Both the position numbers and the translations under genes were made by a program. From Methylobacterium tardum (GTDB lineage Bacteria; Pseudomonadota; Alphaproteobacteria; Rhizobiales; Beijerinckiaceae): a DNA stretch of 64,000 nt. Shown here piece after piece: positions 10,632 through 20,619 of this stretch. The stretch's first letter is position 1; each line of letters begins with the position of its first letter. The notes below the pieces were generated by a model, which saw only the letters and a program-made list of their open reading frames with translations, did not search any database and was not told the origin of the DNA. Location of the stretch: positions 1,305,501 to 1,369,500 of the forward strand of contig NZ_CP097484.1 of the NCBI RefSeq assembly GCF_023546765.1, in the 5' to 3' direction.

Positions 10632-10800
10632 CGCTCGTCCCTTGCAGGCGCACCGCATTCGCGGCCGGATGCCGGGGCAATCGGTGCCGTCCGGGCCGGT
10701 TCCGAGCGCGCGCACCGGCCGCAGGCGGAACCGTCAGCGCGGAACGCGATCCGCGCTGGCGTCTTTGACGCTCCGGGTCGGCATGGCCTAGTGAGTATGC
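10632..10800. promoter_or_regulatory. Divergent SDR / TetR promoter region
   Basis: These 169 bp separate the divergent SDR and TetR-family genes. The usual arrangement for this regulator class is an operator here that represses both directions. I did not find an unambiguous palindrome, so the operator itself is inferred from layout only. Confidence 0.35.
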
Positions 10801-11430
10801 ATGTCCCTGGATGATACGACCCACCTGATCGCGGAGGAGTGCGCGCCCGACACACGGAGCCGCATCCTCGCGACGGCGGACGCGTATTTTCGGGAGATCG
10901 GCTACCAGAAGACGACTGTGGCCGACATCGCCCGGACGCTGAAGATGAGCCCGGCCAACGTCTACCGCTTCTTCGACTCGAAGAAGGCGATCAACGAGGC
11001 GGTGCTGGAGCGCCTGATCGGCGAGAGCGAGGCGGTGGTCTCGGGGATCGCGGACCGGCCAGGCCTCGACGCGACCGCGCGCCTCGTGGCGGCGATCAAG
11101 GCCCTGCACGACGATTGCACCCGGCGCTGCGAGGCGTGTCCCCGCCTGCACGAGATGATCGAGGCGGCGATGGCGGAGAGCTGGGAGGTCTGCCGCCACC
11201 ACGTGGCCCGGATCACCGCCGGGTTTGAGCGGATCATCCGAGACGGTGTGGCGCGGGGCGAGTTCGAGGCCGCGGATCCGGCCGAGGCGGCGGCCTGCAT
11301 CCACGCCGCCATCGCCCGCTACACCCACCCGCTGCTGGTGGGCAGCTCCACCCTCCAGCCGGTGCCGCCGGTCGAGGCCATGACGGCGTTCCTGCTGCGG
11401 AGCCTGGCGCCGGACCGGACGCGGGCATAG
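10801..11430 (+). CDS. TetR-family transcriptional regulator
   Basis: This 209-residue repressor has an N-terminal TetR DNA-binding domain (about residues 18-64). Its helix-turn-helix reads TTVADIARTLKMSPANVYRFF, with the family-typical DSKKAI right after. The helical C-terminal ligand-binding domain contains two cysteines in CTRRCEACPRL (a third at the VCRHH segment), which could be redox- or metal-responsive. The ligand is not predictable. It is divergent from the SDR gene at 9863-10,631. That arrangement suggests the regulator senses a compound handled by that dehydrogenase. Confidence 0.85.
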   Translation: MSLDDTTHLIAEECAPDTRSRILATADAYFREIGYQKTTVADIARTLKMSPANVYRFFDSKKAINEAVLERLIGESEAVVSGIADRPGLDATARLVAAIKALHDDCTRRCEACPRLHEMIEAAMAESWEVCRHHVARITAGFERIIRDGVARGEFEAADPAEAAACIHAAIARYTHPLLVGSSTLQPVPPVEAMTAFLLRSLAPDRTRA

Positions 11431-11662
11431 GGCGATCGGGGAGGCTGGCGGCCGAGACCGACAGCGCCGTCATTCCGGGACTGCGCAGCAGGGCCCGAAT
11501 CCAGACGCTCAGGCGGTTCTCGTTCTGCACTGTCGGCGGTTCCGGGTTGCCCGCCTCAGGCATGCCCCTTCGGGTCCGGGCTCGCCTTCGGCACCCCGGA
11601 ACGACGGGGTGACATTGCGATCAGGATCGCACCGATCCAGCCGTCCTTGCGAGCGGAGCGGC

Positions 11663-12007
11663 CTACTCGGAGGCCGGGCCCGCGTCCGGTGCCGGCTCCG
11701 AGGCGCTGGGCTGCGGGCCGTCATAGCCCTCGATGACCAGGATCTCGGCCTCGACGCCGCCGCGCTGCTTGGCCTTGGCGGCCTGGTAGAGGTCGGAGTT
11801 CCAGCAGGCGAGGGCGTCGGCGTAGCTCGGGAACTCGATCACCACGTTGCGGGACCGGGCCGGGCCCAGCACCGCCTCGTGGGCGCCGCCGCGCACGAGG
11901 AAGCGCCCGCCGAACTTGGCGAAGGCCGCGCCGTTGGCCGCCACGTACTCCTTGTAGGCCTCCGCGTCGCGGACATCGACCCGCGCGATCCAGTAGCCCT
12001 TCGTCAT
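11663..12007 (-). CDS. DUF1330 protein with C-terminal extension
   Basis: This 114-residue protein has the DUF1330 ferredoxin-like alpha/beta fold. Typical elements are MTKGYWIARVDVRDAEAYKEY at the N terminus and the FPSYADALACWNS segment. Family members are small cytosolic dimers of unknown function, usually about 95 residues. Here a disordered tail (QPSASEPAPDAGPASE) adds about 18 residues. AGGAG upstream fixes the ATG at 12,007. It sits 64 bases after the pyrF stop on the same strand, so it could be cotranscribed, although no functional link is known. Confidence 0.8.
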   Translation of the reverse strand: MTKGYWIARVDVRDAEAYKEYVAANGAAFAKFGGRFLVRGGAHEAVLGPARSRNVVIEFPSYADALACWNSDLYQAAKAKQRGGVEAEILVIEGYDGPQPSASEPAPDAGPASE

Positions 12008-12071
12008 GCTGCGTCTCCTGCTTTGACGAGCGAAGTGGATCCGGGCGCGACGAAGGCAATCCCAGTTCCGG

Positions 12072-12764
12072 TCAGGCCATCTCGGAGACGATCGCCTGCG
12101 CCACCGCGCGGGGGTCGGCGGCGCCGGTGATCGGGCGGCCGACCACCACGTGGTCGATCCCGGCCCGGCGGGCATCGCCCGGCGTCATAACCCGCTTCTG
12201 GTCGCCGGCCTCGGCGCCCGCCGGGCGGATCCCCGGGGTGACGATCAGCCGGTCCGGACCAACGATGCGCCGGACCGAGCCCGCCTCGGCGGCCGAGCAG
12301 ACGAGGCCGTCGATGCCGATCTCGGCGGCCTGGGCGGCGCGCTTGGCGACGAGCTCCGCCACCGGCAGGCCGTAGCCGGCCTCCGCGGCGTCGGCATCGT
12401 CGTAGGAGGTGAGCACCGTCACGGCGAGGATCTTGAGCCCCGCGCCCCGGCCGCGGACCGCCGCCCGCATGGTCTGCGGGTAGGCGTGGACGGTGAGGAA
12501 GGTGGCGCCGGAGCCCGAGGCCGAGCGCACGCCCTCCTCGACGGTGTTGCCGATGTCATGGAGCTTCAGGTCGAGGAAGACCTTGAGACCGCGTCCCGCC
12601 AGCCGCTCGGCCAGGGCGAGGCCACCCGCGTAACCCAGCTGGTAGCCGATCTTGTAGAAGGTCGCGGCGTCGCCGATCCGGTCGATCAGCGCCTCGGCCG
12701 CCTGCACGCTCGGCAGGTCGAGGGCCACGATCAGGCGGTCGCGGGGGTCGGCAATCTCGGTCAT
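12072..12764 (-). CDS. pyrF: Orotidine-5'-phosphate decarboxylase
   Basis: PyrF converts orotidine monophosphate to UMP, the last step of de novo pyrimidine synthesis. The 230-residue TIM barrel carries the catalytic charged network: Asp16 in VALDLP, Lys38 in FYKIGYQL and the Asp65-x-Lys67-x-x-Asp70 motif in [12 protein letters not shown]. The phosphate-binding TPGIRPAG and [12 protein letters not shown] segments follow near the C terminus. Length and motifs are normal for the short bacterial class. The gene lies between a UDG-family gene upstream and DUF1330 downstream on the same strand. Confidence 0.95.
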   Translation of the reverse strand: MTEIADPRDRLIVALDLPSVQAAEALIDRIGDAATFYKIGYQLGYAGGLALAERLAGRGLKVFLDLKLHDIGNTVEEGVRSASGSGATFLTVHAYPQTMRAAVRGRGAGLKILAVTVLTSYDDADAAEAGYGLPVAELVAKRAAQAAEIGIDGLVCSAAEAGSVRRIVGPDRLIVTPGIRPAGAEAGDQKRVMTPGDARRAGIDHVVVGRPITGAADPRAVAQAIVSEMA

Positions 12765-12834
12765 CGGCGCGTCCTTCGGGGGTCGCCGCAGCGATTCCGC
12801 GGAACGCCTGCGAGGTCAATGCCGGCACGGCCAC

Positions 12835-13470
12835 TCACCCCGCCATCACCCGCGCCACCTCGGCGCGCAGCACCGGCAGCAGCTCCGCCTCGAACCAGGG
12901 CTCGCGCTTCAGCCAGCCGTTGTTGCGCCAGGACGGGTGCGGCAGGGGCAGGACCCGGGGGCGGCGCGGCTCGGCCAGGATCTCGCGCCAGCGCCGCACC
13001 GTGCCGGTGAGGCCACCCTCCATCTTTCCCAGATGCCAGGCTTGCGCGTACTGGCCGATCACCAGGATCAGCTCGAGATCGGGCAGGCCGGCGAACAGCT
13101 CCGCCCGCCAGCGCTCGGCGCATTCCCGGCGCGGCGGCCGGTCGCCACCCTTGGCGTCGAGGCCGGGGAAGCACGACCCCATCGGCACGATGGCCACCCG
13201 GGCGGCGTCGTAGAATTGCGCCGCGTCGAGCCCCAGCCAGGACCGCAGCCGCACGCCCGACGGGTCGGTGAAGGGCTGCCCGGTGCGATGCGCGCGCGTA
13301 CCGGGCGCCTGGCTGGCGATGCACAGGCGGGCTGTGGCCGAGCCCTGGACGATCGGCCGGGGCTCCTGGGGCAGGGGCGGGCCGTAGAGCGGGCTGTCCC
13401 GACAGAGGCGGCAGGCGCGCAGGCGCGCGGCGGTGTCGCCGAAGACCGGCATGGCCCGGAGATGCCGCAT
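12835..13470 (-). CDS. Uracil-DNA-glycosylase-family protein
   Basis: This 211-residue protein looks like the UDG superfamily (family 4/5-like), which excises uracil or related bases from DNA. The active-site region reads IASQAPGTRAHRTGQPFTD and motif B reads LPHPSWRNNGW. A CRLC pair near residues 20-23 recalls the cysteines of iron-sulfur UDGs, but I do not see the full four-cysteine set. Activity is therefore uncertain. The upstream ATG at 13,470 is used. A second in-frame ATG at 13,452 is possible. It is 70 bases upstream of pyrF on the same strand. Confidence 0.75.
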   Translation of the reverse strand: MRHLRAMPVFGDTAARLRACRLCRDSPLYGPPLPQEPRPIVQGSATARLCIASQAPGTRAHRTGQPFTDPSGVRLRSWLGLDAAQFYDAARVAIVPMGSCFPGLDAKGGDRPPRRECAERWRAELFAGLPDLELILVIGQYAQAWHLGKMEGGLTGTVRRWREILAEPRRPRVLPLPHPSWRNNGWLKREPWFEAELLPVLRAEVARVMAG

Positions 13471-13478
13471 CGGCGCGC

Positions 13479-13511
13479 AAAAAAGAAACGGCGCGGTGTC
13501 GCGCCGCGCCG
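13479..13511 (-). terminator. Rho-independent terminator of the hydroxylase operon
   Basis: Read on the minus strand, an 8-bp stem CGGCGCGG/CCGCGCCG (13,489-13,511, 7-nt loop) is followed by a TTTCTTTTTT run. It lies just beyond the stop of the molybdopterin subunit at 13,589 and ahead of the next minus-strand gene. It should separate the two units. Confidence 0.8.
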
Positions 13512-13588
13512 TCGTCAGTCGGGTCTCTTGCCTTGGGGGAAGGCCCCTCCGTCCTACGCCGATGCAGGCGATCGGAAGGTGCGATTCC

Positions 13589-15784
13589 TCACGCGCCCTT
13601 CACGCCCGAAAGGTCGAGGGGGAGGGAGCGCAGGCGCCGGCCGGTGGCGGCGAAGACCGCGTTGGCGATCGACGGACCCAGCACCGGCACGCCCGGCTCG
13701 CCGATCCCGGTGGGCGCCACTTGGCTCGGCACGATGTGCACCTCCACCTTCGGCATCTCGCTCATTCGGGTCGGCTCGTAGGCGTCGAAATTGTGCTCCT
13801 GCACTTGGCCGTCCTTGAGGGTGATGCGGTTGCGCAGCACCGCCGACAGGGCAAAGCCAACCGCGCCCTCGACCTGCGCCCGGATCACGTCAGGGTTGAC
13901 CGGAACGCCGACATCCACCGCCGCCACGATCCGATTCACGCGGATCGCCGCATCCTGCGCGGTGACGTCGGCCACCATCGCGACGTAGGAGCCGAAGGAT
14001 TCGTGGACAGCCACCCCGAGGCCGCGCCCCTGCTCCTGCGGTTTGGCGCTCCAGCCGGCCTTCTCGGCGGCGAGCTTGAGCACGCCGGAGAGCCGCGGCG
14101 CCTGGGTCAGGAGAGAGAGCCGGTAGGCCACCGGATCGACATTGGCGGCATGGGCCAGTTCGTCGATCATCACCTCCATCACGTGGGCCGTGTGGGTGTG
14201 GCCGACCGAGCGCCACCACAGCACCGGCACGCCCTCGCGGCCGTTATGGACGCCGAACCGATAGGCCGGCAGGGCGTAGGGCGTGTCGGAGGCGCCCTCC
14301 ACGGTGGTCGAGTCGATGCCGTTCTTGACGATCATCGCCTCGAAGGGCGAGCCGATCATGATCGACTTGCCGACCATGACGTGGTCCCAGCCGACCACCG
14401 CGCCCTTGCCGTCGATGCCGGCCCGGACCTTGTGCAGCACGGTCGGGCGGTAATAGCCGCCGGCCATGTCGTCCTCGCGGGTCCAGACGAGGTGGATCGG
14501 GGCCTTCTCGCCGGACGCCTTGAAGACGGCGGCGGCCTCCGCGAGGTAGTCGGCGGTGGGGGTCGCCCGGCGGCCGAAGGAGCCGCCGGCCCAGTTGCTG
14601 TGCAGCCGGACCCGGTCGGGCGTCACGCCCAGGACCGCCGCCATGGTCGCCTGCTCGACGGTCTGGAACTGGAAGCCGGCGTAGACGTCGTAGCCGCCGT
14701 CGGAAGCCCGCTCGATCGTGGCGTTGAGCGGCTCCATCGCCGCGTGGGCGAGGTAGGGGAAGGTGAACTCGGCCTCGATGACCTTGGCGGCGCCCTTCAG
14801 AGCCGCCTGCGGATCGCCGCGCTCGGACGCCGTGAGGCCGGGGGCCTTGGCCCGCTCCCGGTACTCGGCGAGGATCGTCTCCGACGAGCGGGTCTCGGCG
14901 GTGCTGTCGTCCCAGGCGACCGTGAGCGCCTCGCGGCCCTTCATGGCCGACCACGTGTCGCGGGCGAGCACCGCCACGCCGGTCGGCACCTGCACCACGT
15001 CGAGAACGCCCGCGACCTTGCGGGCGGCGGCGGCATCAAAGCTCTTCACGGTGGCGCCGAAGCGCGGCGCGCGGGCGACCACGGCGGTGACCTGGTTCGG
15101 GCGGCGAATGTCGAGGGAATAGACGGCCGTGCCGTTGGTCTTGGCCACGGAATCGAGGCGCGGAATCGTCTGGCCGATCAGCCGCCACTCGCTCGGATCC
15201 TTGAGTCGCGGCTCGGAAGGCACCGGCAGCGAGGCCGCCGAGGCCGCGAGCTCCCCGAACCGGGCCTGCCGGCCGGACGGCGCGTGGCGCACGAGATTGT
15301 CGGAAACGGTGATCTCCGAGACCGGCACCTTCCAGCGGAAGGCGGCCTCGGCCATCAGCATCTCGCGGGCGGCCGCACCCGCCTTGCGCAGCTGGAACCA
15401 GGAATTGGCCACCGCGGTCGAGCCGCCGGTCCCCTGGATCGGGCCCATCAGGCTGTTGTTGTAGAGCGTCGCGTCGGCGGGCGCGAACTCGGTGCGGACC
15501 TTCGCCCAGTCGGCGCCGAGCTCGTCGGCCAGGATCGTGGCGAGCCCGGTCGTGTTCCCCTGGCCCATGTCGAGGTGCTTGATCACCACCGTGACGGTGT
15601 CGTCGGCGCCGATGCGCACGAAGGCGTTGGGCTGCGCCTTCACGTCGGCGAGGTTCGGGCCGGCGGCGGCGCGGGCGGATTTCGGGTCGAGCCGGAACGC
15701 GACCACGAGGGCGCCGGCGCCCGCGAGCAGGCCGCGGCGGCTGGGGCGGACGGGCAGGGGATTCGGTCGACGGGCGTTCAGCAT
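13589..15784 (-). CDS. Molybdopterin-binding subunit of xanthine-dehydrogenase-family hydroxylase
   Basis: This 731-residue large subunit belongs to the IorB/CoxL-type branch of periplasmic molybdenum hydroxylases. These oxidise aldehydes or N-heterocycles such as isoquinoline. The N terminus has a twin-arginine signal (RRGLLAGAGALVVAF), so the folded enzyme should be exported. Cofactor-binding segments include GNTTGLATILADELG, GGSFGRRATPTADYLAEA and TGIGEPGVPVLGPSIANA near the C terminus. The last of these carries the catalytic-Glu region of the family. It lies 59 bases after the 2Fe-2S subunit and forms a two-gene operon ending in a terminator. Substrate unknown. Confidence 0.87.
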   Translation of the reverse strand: MLNARRPNPLPVRPSRRGLLAGAGALVVAFRLDPKSARAAAGPNLADVKAQPNAFVRIGADDTVTVVIKHLDMGQGNTTGLATILADELGADWAKVRTEFAPADATLYNNSLMGPIQGTGGSTAVANSWFQLRKAGAAAREMLMAEAAFRWKVPVSEITVSDNLVRHAPSGRQARFGELAASAASLPVPSEPRLKDPSEWRLIGQTIPRLDSVAKTNGTAVYSLDIRRPNQVTAVVARAPRFGATVKSFDAAAARKVAGVLDVVQVPTGVAVLARDTWSAMKGREALTVAWDDSTAETRSSETILAEYRERAKAPGLTASERGDPQAALKGAAKVIEAEFTFPYLAHAAMEPLNATIERASDGGYDVYAGFQFQTVEQATMAAVLGVTPDRVRLHSNWAGGSFGRRATPTADYLAEAAAVFKASGEKAPIHLVWTREDDMAGGYYRPTVLHKVRAGIDGKGAVVGWDHVMVGKSIMIGSPFEAMIVKNGIDSTTVEGASDTPYALPAYRFGVHNGREGVPVLWWRSVGHTHTAHVMEVMIDELAHAANVDPVAYRLSLLTQAPRLSGVLKLAAEKAGWSAKPQEQGRGLGVAVHESFGSYVAMVADVTAQDAAIRVNRIVAAVDVGVPVNPDVIRAQVEGAVGFALSAVLRNRITLKDGQVQEHNFDAYEPTRMSEMPKVEVHIVPSQVAPTGIGEPGVPVLGPSIANAVFAATGRRLRSLPLDLSGVKGA

Positions 15785-15843
15785 GGCGGCGAGGCTCCGG
15801 TCGGGACCGCGGGGAAGGGCGAGTAGGTGGGCGCCGGGACGGA

Positions 15844-16299
15844 TCAGGCGAGGCTGCGCGCGGCTTCGTGAATCGCCGCACGGATGCGCTGGTAGGTGCC
15901 GCAGCGGCAGATGTTGCCGTCCATGGCGCCGTCGATGTCGGCGTCGGTCGGCTTGGCGTTGCCCGAGAGCAGGCCGATCGCCGACATGATCTGGCCGGAC
16001 TGGCAATAGCCGCACTGAACCACGTCGAGCTTGCGCCACGCTGCCTGGACGGCCTCGGCCACCCGGCCGTTGACGCCCTCGATGGTCGTCACCTGCGCGG
16101 TGCCGACGTCACCGATCCGGGTCTGGCAGGCGCGGACCGGCTGCCCGTCGAGATGGACCGTGCAGGCGCCGCACTGCGCGATGCCGCAGCCGTACTTGGT
16201 CCCGGTCGCGTCGAGCCGGTCGCGCAGCACCCAGAGCAGGGGCATGTCCGGGTCGGCGTCGATCGCGTGCGTGACCCCGTTCACGGTGAGATTCGGCAT
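15844..16299 (-). CDS. 2Fe-2S subunit of molybdenum hydroxylase (IorA-like)
   Basis: This 151-residue electron-transfer subunit carries two 2Fe-2S clusters. The plant-type cluster uses Cys38, Cys43, Cys46 and Cys58 (CGIAQCGAC and ACQT). The helical cluster uses Cys96, Cys99, Cys131 and Cys133 (CGYC and CRC). This is the standard small subunit of IorAB and carbon-monoxide-dehydrogenase-like enzymes. It has no signal peptide and would be co-exported with the twin-arginine partner. It is the first gene of the two-gene operon. No FAD subunit is adjacent, as expected for the IorAB type, where an external acceptor such as a cytochrome takes the electrons. Confidence 0.9.
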   Translation of the reverse strand: MPNLTVNGVTHAIDADPDMPLLWVLRDRLDATGTKYGCGIAQCGACTVHLDGQPVRACQTRIGDVGTAQVTTIEGVNGRVAEAVQAAWRKLDVVQCGYCQSGQIMSAIGLLSGNAKPTDADIDGAMDGNICRCGTYQRIRAAIHEAARSLA

Positions 16300-16593
16300 G
16301 GTCGGCGACCCCTCCTCGACGCGTGCGCCCGGGGCGTCCCGGATCGCGGCGTGCGGCCCCGCTCGGGCATCGCGAGCGCGCGGCTTACGCTACCGGGCGC
16401 ACCCGCCCGCACGATGTGCGGCACCGCACGTCGATCCGCAGGTCGATCCGCACGCCGGACCGTCTCGATACGATCCGCGATGCCTAAGATCCGAGCGATA
16501 CCGACAGCCGCTTCTTAACACATCCGCCTCATCCTCACGGAGTGCCTCCGCGCCACCCCCGCCCCTGATTCCGAGCCGAGTGTCAAGACGCGC

Positions 16594-18120
16594 ATGCCCG
16601 ATCTCACCGTCGAGATGGTCCAGCGCGGTCGCGGTCCCTCGACGGAGGAAGCGGCGCGCCGCCGCGGCGTCGCCCGCGAGATCCGCTCGGCCCGCGAGAA
16701 GCTGACCTCGCAGACCGGCCTGGAGCGGGCCTTCGACTACGAGTTGCTGCGCCACTACGCCCAGTACCGGGCCGGGGCGGGGATCCCGCTGGCGCTGTTC
16801 GCGGGGGTGCTCGCCGCGGCGGCGACGTTCTGGATCGCGCCGCCGGTGGCCGCGGCCTGGGCGGTCTGTGTGTTCCTGATGATCACGCTGAACACGAGCC
16901 TGAGCCGGCGCTTCCTCCGCGCCGACCCGGCGACGATCCCGCTCGCCCGCTGGCGCCACCGCTTCCTGATCGGCGAGGTGCTGCAGAGCCTCTCGTGGTC
17001 GGCGATGATCGGGCTCGGCACCACCGGGGGCTGGACCTTCGCGCTGATCGGCCTCGTCATCGCGGCGGCCGTCACCACGATGCTGGCCGCGACCGTCCCG
17101 CTCGCGGCCATCGCCGCCCTGATCCCGCTGGCGCTTGCCACCGCCTCGCTCACCGCCTTCTCCCGCGGAATGGACGCGCTGATGCTGGTGGTGATGGCCG
17201 GCGGCGCGCAGCTGTTCTTCCTCGGCCTCGCCCGCCGCCTCTACACCTCGACGGTCGGGGCCCTGCGCTCCCGCGCCGAAAAGGATGCGGTGTTCGGCGA
17301 GCTGGAGCAGGCCAAGGCCAATTCCGACGAGGCCCGCCGCCGGGCCGAGGAGGCGAACCTCGCCAAGTCGCGGTTCCTCGCCACCATGAGCCACGAACTG
17401 CGCACGCCGCTGAACGCCATCCTGGGCTTCTCGGAAGTGATGAAGAACGAGGTGTTCGGCTCCCACACGGCGCCCTCCTATCGGGAGTACTCGAACGACA
17501 TCCACGACAGCGGGATGCACCTCCTCAACCTGATCAACGAGATCCTCGACCTGTCGCGGATCGAGGCAGGGCGCTACGAGCTGAACGAGGAGGCGGTGCA
17601 GCTCGCCCACGTCGTGGAGGAGTGCCGCCACATGATGGCGCTCCGCGCCAAGGCCAAGAACCAGATCGTCCACGGCCTCGTCGACGAATCCCTGCCGCGC
17701 CTCTGGGCCGACGAGCGGGCGCTCCGCCAGATCGTGCTGAACCTCCTGTCGAACGCCGTGAAGTTCACGCCGCCGGGCGGCGAGATCTGGCTCAAGGTCG
17801 GCTGGACCGCCTCGGGCGGTCAGTACGTGTCGGTGAAGGACAGCGGCCCGGGCATCCCCGAGGATGAGCTCGGCACGGTGCTGTCCTCGTTCGGGCGCGG
17901 CTCCCTGGCGATCAAGACCGCCGAGCAGGGCTCCGGCCTCGGCCTGCCGATCGTGAAGGGCCTGGTGGAGCTGCACGGCGGGCAGTTCCAGCTCTCCTCC
18001 AGGCCCCGCGAGGGCACCGAGGTGGTGGTGACGCTGCCGGCCGCCCGGGTCATGGACACGCTGCCGGCGGTCGACGTCGACGCGGCTCCGGCGCACGGCG
18101 TCCTCAACCGCGCCGCCTGA
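16594..18120 (+). CDS. Membrane sensor histidine kinase
   Basis: This 508-residue kinase has a cytosolic N-terminal stretch of about 60 residues, then a bundle of hydrophobic helices (about residues 65-230). A HisKA domain follows, with the phosphoacceptor His near residue 267 in ATMSHELRTPLNAILGFSEVM. The HATPase domain has an N box (NLLSNAVKF), G1 (VKDSGPGIPEDEL) and G2 (GSGLGLPIVKGLVELHGG). The HisKA sequence resembles the PleC/DivJ group of alphaproteobacterial kinases. No response regulator is adjacent, so the partner is unknown. About 290 bp of DNA upstream separates it from the divergent hydroxylase operon. Confidence 0.88.
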   Translation: MPDLTVEMVQRGRGPSTEEAARRRGVAREIRSAREKLTSQTGLERAFDYELLRHYAQYRAGAGIPLALFAGVLAAAATFWIAPPVAAAWAVCVFLMITLNTSLSRRFLRADPATIPLARWRHRFLIGEVLQSLSWSAMIGLGTTGGWTFALIGLVIAAAVTTMLAATVPLAAIAALIPLALATASLTAFSRGMDALMLVVMAGGAQLFFLGLARRLYTSTVGALRSRAEKDAVFGELEQAKANSDEARRRAEEANLAKSRFLATMSHELRTPLNAILGFSEVMKNEVFGSHTAPSYREYSNDIHDSGMHLLNLINEILDLSRIEAGRYELNEEAVQLAHVVEECRHMMALRAKAKNQIVHGLVDESLPRLWADERALRQIVLNLLSNAVKFTPPGGEIWLKVGWTASGGQYVSVKDSGPGIPEDELGTVLSSFGRGSLAIKTAEQGSGLGLPIVKGLVELHGGQFQLSSRPREGTEVVVTLPAARVMDTLPAVDVDAAPAHGVLNRAA

Positions 18121-18142
18121 CCGAGCCGCGGCTCGACCGCCC

Positions 18143-18559
18143 TCAGCCGAGGCCGCCCAGCGCGCACACCCGGGCCCATTCGGCCTCGGTCACCGGCTGC
18201 ACCGACAGGCGGGAATTGTTCACCAGCACCATCTCGGCCAGCACCGGGTCGGCCTTGATGGCGTCCAGCGTCACCGGGCGGGGCAGCGCCTTGACGGCCC
18301 GCACGTCGACCATGCCGAAGCGGCCGGTCTCGTCGGTATGGTCCGGGTAGTAGGGCCGGATCACCTCCACGAGGCCGACCACCGCCTTGCCCTCGTTCGA
18401 GTGATAGAAGAAGCCCTGCTCGCCGACCTGCATGGCCATCAGCTGCTTCTTGGCGAGGTGATTGCGCACGCCGTTCCAGAACGTCCCCGCCGCGCCGGCC
18501 GCGACCTGCTGATCCCACGACCAGGTCGCGGGCTCGGACTTGAACAGCCAGTATGCCAT
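18143..18559 (-). CDS. EVE-domain protein
   Basis: This 138-residue protein is a single EVE domain, a PUA-like fold linked to binding of modified bases in nucleic acids. It starts MAYWLFKSEPATWSWDQQ, the typical family opening, and includes GTFWNGVRNHLAKKQL and GEQGFFYHSNEGKAVVG. ATG at 18,559 gives normal family length. A longer upstream frame is unrelated. It is convergent with the histidine kinase. Related domains occur in defence contexts, but nothing nearby suggests that here. Confidence 0.88.
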   Translation of the reverse strand: MAYWLFKSEPATWSWDQQVAAGAAGTFWNGVRNHLAKKQLMAMQVGEQGFFYHSNEGKAVVGLVEVIRPYYPDHTDETGRFGMVDVRAVKALPRPVTLDAIKADPVLAEMVLVNNSRLSVQPVTEAEWARVCALGGLG

Positions 18560-18787
18560 CGCCGCATTCCCCACCGGCCGCCGGGTCCGGCGGCTCGCCT
18601 CGCCATAGCCCAGCTTCACCCCCGGCGGACAGGCCTGCCCGCGCCGCCGCCCGCCCCGGAGCCCGGCGAGGCAGACGCGAACATAGGTTCGGATGCACTT
18701 GTATTGAGCGACCACGTTGGCTGAATATTAAATACTATCTGCCAAGAGTTTGGGCAAGTTCGCCACAAGCCTCTGCTGGTTGTCTAC

Positions 18788-20619
18788 ATGTTGACCGTGA
18801 TCGGCTGCTTCGTCGGTGAACACAATCCGTGGCTGGTGGCCCTCGCGGCGCTTGTCTGCACGCTGGCGAGCGCGACGGCGATCGCGTTGCTGACCCATGC
18901 CGGCCGGGCCGGGCGCCGCAGCCGCTACACGTGGCTCGCGATCGCCGCGATCGCGGGCGGTTCGGGGATCTGGGCGACGCATTTCCTGGCGATGCTCGCC
19001 TACGCGCCGGGGCTGCCCTCGGGCTACGGGGTCGGCCTGACGCTGCTCTCGTACGTCGATGCCGTCGCGATCGCCGGCCTGGGCTTCGCGCTGGCCGCGA
19101 CGGGCGGGCGGGTGCGCGGGGCGATCGGCGGCGGCGTGGTGGGCGGCGGCATCGCGGCGATGCACTACACGGGCATGGCCGCCTACCAGGTGACCGGTCA
19201 CCTGATCTGGAGCCCCGTCCTGGTGGCGGTCTCGGTCGTGGTCGGCTCCGTCCTCGGGGCGGCGGCCCTCGTTGTCGGCCTGTCGGCGCCGACGATTCGG
19301 GGCCGGTGCGTGGGCGCCTTGCTGCTGATCCTGGCGATCTGCGGCCACCATTTCACCGGCATGGGCGCGGTCACCATCCTGCCCGATCCCCTGGTGGCGA
19401 TTCCGGAGAACGCGATCCGGACCGAGTGGCTCGCCGCCGCCGTGGCGCTGGCGAGCTGCCTGATCCTGCTCCTGGCCGGCGCCGCCCTCGTGCTCGACCT
19501 GCGGGAGCGCAAGCGCGCCGAGTTCGAGCGCGAACGCCTGCTCAGCCTCGCCAACGCGGCCGTGGAGGGGCTTGCGGTCTGCCGCGAGGGCGTGATCGTC
19601 AGCGCCAACGACGCCTTCATCCGGCTCGCCGGCGCCGGGGCGGACGCCCTGATAGGGACGCGCCTCGCCGCCTATCTGCCAAGCCTCACGCCCGGGCTCG
19701 GAACGCCGGACCAGCCCCTCGAGGCCGACCTCGTCCAGGCGGGCGGCGGCACGATTCCCGTCGAGGTGATCATGCGCCCGGTCACCGAGTACGGGAACCA
19801 GCCGCACCATGCTGTGGCGGTGCGCGACCTGCGCGCGCGGCGCCGGGCCGAGAGCGAGATTCACTACCTCGCCCACCACGACGCACTCACCGGGCTCGCC
19901 AACCGCACGAGCTTCCACGCGCGGCTCGAGCGGGAGATGCGCGCCGCGGATGTCCAGGGCACCCGGCTCGCCGTCCTCTGCCTCGACCTCGACCGCTTCA
20001 AGGAGGTCAACGACCTGTTCGGCCACGCGGCCGGCGACGCGATGCTGCGCGACCTCGCGCTCCGGGTCGGCGGCCTGCTGGACGCCGCGCAGCTGATGGC
20101 CCGCCTCGGCGGCGACGAGTTCGCGATCCTGACGCCGCAGACCGACGGCGCCGCCGAGCGGCTGGCCGAGCGGATCCTAGACGCCCTGGCGGCGGTGCGG
20201 CCGCCTCCGGCCCGGTGATCGCCACGAGCATCGGCATCGCGGTCTATCCCGACGACGCGCTGGACCAGCGGGCGCTCCTGAGCCACGCCGATGCCGCGCT
20301 CTACAGGGCCAAGAACGAGGGCCGCGGCACCTGCCGCCGCTACGACGCCAGCATGGGCGCGCAGATCCGCGATCGGCGGCAGCTGGAACACGACCTGCGC
20401 CACGCGGTGTCCCGCAACGAGCTCGAACTCGTCTACCAGCCGCAGACGCAGATCGAGTCCGGCGGGGTCACGGGCTTCGAGGCGCTGCTGCGCTGGCGCC
20501 ACCCGAAGCGCGGGACCGTCTCGCCGGCCCTGTTCGTGCCGATCGCCGAGGAGACGGGGGCCATCCTGGAGATCGGCGCCTGGGTGCTGCGGGCGGCCTG
20601 CCGGACGGCGGCCGGCTGG
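18788..20619 (+). pseudogene. MHYT-GGDEF-EAL cyclic-di-GMP enzyme, frameshifted and truncated
   Basis: The gene would encode an MHYT membrane sensor (motifs HFLAML, MHYTGMAA and HHFTGMGA in about the first 230 residues), a PAS-like linker, a GGDEF domain (RLGGDEFAIL, near residue 440) and an EAL phosphodiesterase domain (GFEALLRW). It is broken twice. A one-base shift near 20,195-20,208 separates the end of GGDEF from TSIGIAVYPDD. Then the EAL domain stops after WVLRAACRTAAGW at 20,619, where the sequence changes into the Tn7-like element. Most EAL catalytic residues are lost. The GGDEF domain lacks the RxxD inhibitory site, and the first frame alone would stop at 20,218. Confidence 0.88.

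Noticed and set aside
13433..15826. 797-codon open frame on the plus strand opposite the molybdopterin subunit
   Set aside because: It is the antisense shadow of a GC-rich gene. The product is a low-complexity R/G/H/D string, while the minus strand has clear cofactor motifs.
18143..18559. EVE-domain protein as part of a modification-dependent restriction system
   Set aside because: The domain stands alone with no nuclease or methyltransferase nearby.
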